The notes under the pieces were generated by a model, which made no database searches, was not told the origin of the DNA, and was given only the letters and a program-made list of their open reading frames with translations. Positions 62,569-64,000 of a stretch of 64,000 nucleotides of DNA are shown one piece after another (positions within the stretch are counted from its first letter, which is position 1; every line of letters begins with the position of its first letter). A program made the translations under genes and the position numbers. Origin of the DNA: Treponema vincentii (GTDB taxonomy: Bacteria > Spirochaetota > Spirochaetia > Treponematales > Treponemataceae); NCBI RefSeq assembly GCF_010365865.1, contig NZ_CP048020.1:2604001-2668000 (forward strand), in the 5' to 3' direction.

Positions 62569-63855
62569 CTATCTCCGCTTATTTTGTAATTCACGGATTT
62601 TTTCGTTTAGCCCTTTCTGACCGGGAATTCTGATAGTCGGGCCTATTTTTACTGCAAAATTCTTACTGGTGGGATGGAACATTGATGCCCTCAGAAAGTA
62701 TGCAGAAGCACTGTCAACAGGTATTTCGGAAGAAGTAATGAATGACCCTATGCCGAATGTCCCTATAACGGAAATGCTTATTCCGACACTGCGGGTAAAA
62801 TAATATTTAAGGTCCAAATCGATCGGTACGGTAAAAGAAATAAAAGATGACTTGCCGAATATACTGACAGAAAGACCAATGCCGCCGGCAGGTGTAAGAT
62901 AAAAATCTTTTACATTAAAAGTATAACCGATAAGAAGATATCCAGACAAAACCGACGAAAATGCCGCATACGGTTCTCCCCATTGCTTATGAAAAGGTTT
63001 CTTTAATGTTTCAACTATTTTGCTGCCTAGCGCCAAATCGGCACCTACCATATATGACCAGCGGATAGGGGGCTGCGCGACCTGCAACCAGTCTATACCG
63101 AACGTAAATTGGTTAGTTTTTCGTGAAGCATTGAGGCTATAGTAAGAATAATTATACCCTATGGAAGGAGTAAGCAGAAGGACGCTGTTATTTGTTAATA
63201 AATCCGGTGCGGGATATTCTTTTCGCATTTCACGATTAGGAAGATGTCCGTTTTTCACAACATAGTTAAACAGTTTCATATTAGCTGGGCTGACAAAACG
63301 ACCTGCTTCACCGTATGCATTCCATTCATCGATATCCATGATTATATTATCAGGATGCGTATTGATCTGTTTTATAAAAAGCCCATTTTTAGAAAGCTCC
63401 CAACCGTGCATTGCAACAACATATACGGTTCCTTCGCCACTTTGCGGTTCAACATCAACGGCATGGCCGCGGATATTCAGTTGATTATATGCATGGTGCA
63501 AGGTGGGATTACCGACGAGCTTGCAATCAATGCGATAATACTTGCACAGCGCATAAAAAAGGAGAGCATAATCCTGACAGTCCACGAATTTATCGTAGTT
63601 CATATTGTTGGCGGTTTTAACTGTACGGAAATACTGCGCTGCTTGCGGATTATTTGTACCGGAGGGATTAGTGTACTCGAGCACTTCGGCAATATACGGA
63701 AGAATCTTATCTTCTATAATATTATGCTCTTTTATTGCTTTCGGCGTATCAATAAGAAAAGCACCGCGCCTATCTACTGTCATACAGGATATTGCTAAAA
63801 GGCAGTATATTACTGCAAGCACTGCCATCATCATCCAGCGCTTTAGTGTTTTCAT
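62569..63855 (-). CDS. Lipoprotein with transglutaminase-like domain and barrel-like C-terminus
   Basis: The 428-residue product begins with a lipoprotein signal ending LLAISC. Residues about 70-150 resemble a transglutaminase core: NYDKFVDCQDYALLFYALCK with the candidate nucleophile Cys, LHHAYNQLNIRGHAVDVEPQ with the candidate His and Asp. The second half (from about 215) is rich in alternating beta strands (SVLLLTPSIGYNYSYYSLNA to NFAVKIGPTIRIPG), like an outer-membrane barrel. This combination may tether a peptidase-like domain to the outer membrane; the function is not known. The window has 145 bases beyond it with nothing recognisable. Confidence 0.65.
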   Translation of the reverse strand: MKTLKRWMMMAVLAVIYCLLAISCMTVDRRGAFLIDTPKAIKEHNIIEDKILPYIAEVLEYTNPSGTNNPQAAQYFRTVKTANNMNYDKFVDCQDYALLFYALCKYYRIDCKLVGNPTLHHAYNQLNIRGHAVDVEPQSGEGTVYVVAMHGWELSKNGLFIKQINTHPDNIIMDIDEWNAYGEAGRFVSPANMKLFNYVVKNGHLPNREMRKEYPAPDLLTNNSVLLLTPSIGYNYSYYSLNASRKTNQFTFGIDWLQVAQPPIRWSYMVGADLALGSKIVETLKKPFHKQWGEPYAAFSSVLSGYLLIGYTFNVKDFYLTPAGGIGLSVSIFGKSSFISFTVPIDLDLKYYFTRSVGISISVIGTFGIGSFITSSEIPVDSASAYFLRASMFHPTSKNFAVKIGPTIRIPGQKGLNEKIRELQNKRR

Positions 63856-64000
63856 AACGTTCTTCCTTATAGTTGCTTACTACCTATTTCTTAACCTTCC
63901 CGTTCGGAAATTCGGTTAATCAACAATCCACATACGAACGGATACCGAGTCTTAACTAAAACCACCTAAATCCCGATAGAAAAAAAGTATTTCCTACCAG

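Overview
The window looks like a chromosomal segment of a Treponema (Spirochaetota), most likely an oral-type treponeme. The signs are moderate GC, an archaeal/eukaryal-type PheRS beta chain (pheT), a short alanyl-tRNA synthetase that ends after the editing domain, an S10-spc-alpha supercluster headed by tuf, and many exported proteins and lipoproteins of spirochaete style. No phage, CRISPR array, rRNA or complete insertion sequence was seen.

Layout: 1-2116 (-) is the start of ppk1 (cut by the window edge) behind a trehalase-like glycosidase. 2301-5811 (+) holds a GatB/asparaginase fusion, a GrdX-family protein and a HEAT-repeat protein. 5864-7322 has a beta-barrel candidate (-) and a palindrome-rich spacer. 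7323-12336 (+) holds a YbaK/ProX deacylase, a CtpA protease, rsmE, a TagA-type glycosyltransferase and a frameshifted mtnK. 12416-14052 (-) is a frameshifted rlmM and a higA with only the tail of higB. 14056-28941 (-) is one long ribosomal operon: promoter, tuf, S10/spc/alpha genes including secY, rpmJ and rpoA, a small basic protein, then a terminator.

29054-34869 (+) carries a DUF4139 protein, two molybdopterin-domain proteins and modABC, which together suggest molybdate uptake and cofactor handling. 34947-37524 (+) is a large membrane protein, convergent with pheT (-). 39480-40190 (-) is a DUF1275 protein. 40613-50128 (+) is an envelope and division block: an Hsp70-substrate-domain/LysM fusion, slt, uppP, ftsK and a chemotaxis receptor. 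50143-57104 (-) holds a methyltransferase, a TPR lipoprotein, nusB, a SurA/PpiC foldase, alaS and tatD. 57147-58384 (+) is tRNA-Leu(UAA) and rlpA. 58461-63855 (-) is an accessory patch: a BspA-like leucine-rich-repeat protein, three zinc-ribbon proteins, two small exported proteins and a transglutaminase-like lipoprotein.

Two sequence-wide patterns matter. First, at least ten one-base frameshifts lie in short homopolymer runs, including in rplV and rplF, which cells cannot normally lose, so many of them are probably sequencing or assembly errors. I give the repaired coordinates. Second, the intergenic spaces contain at least three families of palindromic repeats: a short CTCTAAAA/TTTTAGAG stem-loop (five copies), a 122-123 bp foldback element (two copies with the same nested architecture), and a 16-26 bp repeat in a hairpin cluster before the YbaK gene. 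The most unusual protein is the GatB/asparaginase fusion, in which conserved residues of both catalytic sites are replaced.
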